This document shows positions 19,689-20,000 of a DNA stretch of 20,000 bases, piece by piece. Numbering within the stretch: position 1 is the stretch's first letter; the number at the start of each line of letters is the position of its first letter. The notes under the pieces are model-generated. The model did no database searches. It worked only from the letters and a program-made list of their open reading frames with translations, and was not told the origin of the DNA. This DNA comes from Armadillidium nasatum (taxonomy: Eukaryota > Arthropoda > Malacostraca > Isopoda > Armadillidiidae): positions 32,501 through 52,500 of the forward strand of contig SEYY01010500.1 in NCBI GenBank assembly GCA_009176605.1. The letters run 5' to 3'. A program made the translations under genes and the position numbers.

Positions 19689-20000
19689 TTTTTTTTTTTT
19701 TTTTTTTTTTTGGAGGTTTTCGGTTTTTAATGGTAGTTTTTTTTCGCAGTTAAGCCTTCTTTTGCGGGGGGGCGGTTATTTTATTGAATTCGGAGGCGGA
19801 GACATAGTTGGATTCGGATTCCGAGACGGGATTCGGGTTGCCACAAAGGTTCATGATGGCTAACCATGAACACAAAAGCCGGTTAGGCTTTTTTCCCTAC
19901 GGTCTTTCCTTGAGGAGAAGAAGAGAATAAAGAAAGGACAGAGGAAAATAAAGAAAGGAGGAAGAGAAGAGAATAAAGGAGGAGGAGGACGAGAGAAGAA
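19689..20000 (-). mobile_element. 3' end of a poly(A)-tailed retroposon, cut by window edge
   Basis: On the minus strand, about 285 bp of relatively GC-rich sequence ends in AATAAA (about 19772-19777) and then an A run of roughly 22 (T at 19689-19710 on the plus strand). The outer part (19908-20000) is strongly purine-rich on the plus strand (GAGGAAGAG-type). No protein domain is visible. It could be a LINE 3' UTR, a SINE or a processed transcript. Confidence 0.5.

Overview
The window is AT-rich eukaryotic nuclear DNA, almost certainly from an invertebrate animal. It holds one split gene with canonical GT..AG introns, eleven long (TA)n microsatellites (about 1.4 kb in total), and many decayed mobile elements. 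Scattered CCTAACCT/AGGCCTAACCT strings and the gene's sequence style fit an arthropod, but that is inference and the species cannot be named from the sequence.

The only gene I can support is on the minus strand, from 17541 down to 8178. It is a complete nicalin (NCLN) gene: 11 coding exons joining into an open frame of 1659 nt (552 residues plus stop), with every splice junction in phase. Nicalin is an ER membrane glycoprotein of the BOS (NCLN-NOMO-TMEM147) part of the Sec61 multipass translocon. Its M28-aminopeptidase-like lumenal domain is thought to be catalytically dead.

Layout. 1-1400: microsatellites and unassigned AT-rich DNA. 1398-2305: a decayed satellite of about 170-bp units. 3080-3309: a palindromic MITE with a TTA target-site duplication (PIF/Harbinger-like). 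3380-5385: three (TA)n arrays in featureless DNA. 5400-7440: less AT-rich DNA without a recognisable gene. 7481-7834: two (TA)n arrays below the nicalin 3' end. 8178-17541: nicalin, whose introns carry a LINE 3' end with poly(A) (intron 8), a plus-strand poly(A) retroposon (intron 4), compound AAT repeats (intron 3), a 92-bp tandem duplication and a nested MITE (intron 1), and six (TA)n arrays. 17747-18613: a hairpin and a roughly 660-bp foldback element upstream of the gene. 19047-19408: a broken hAT transposase C-terminus. 19689-20000: the poly(A)-tailed 3' end of another minus-strand retroposon running off the window.

There is no gene cluster or operon. The most informative structure is the nested insertion in intron 1: a 385-bp MITE with matching ends and a 9-bp direct repeat sits inside a copy of the same palindromic family found intact at 3.1 kb, which serves as the empty-site control. 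The last nicalin exon is also unusual, being about five times richer in CpG than the other exons sampled.
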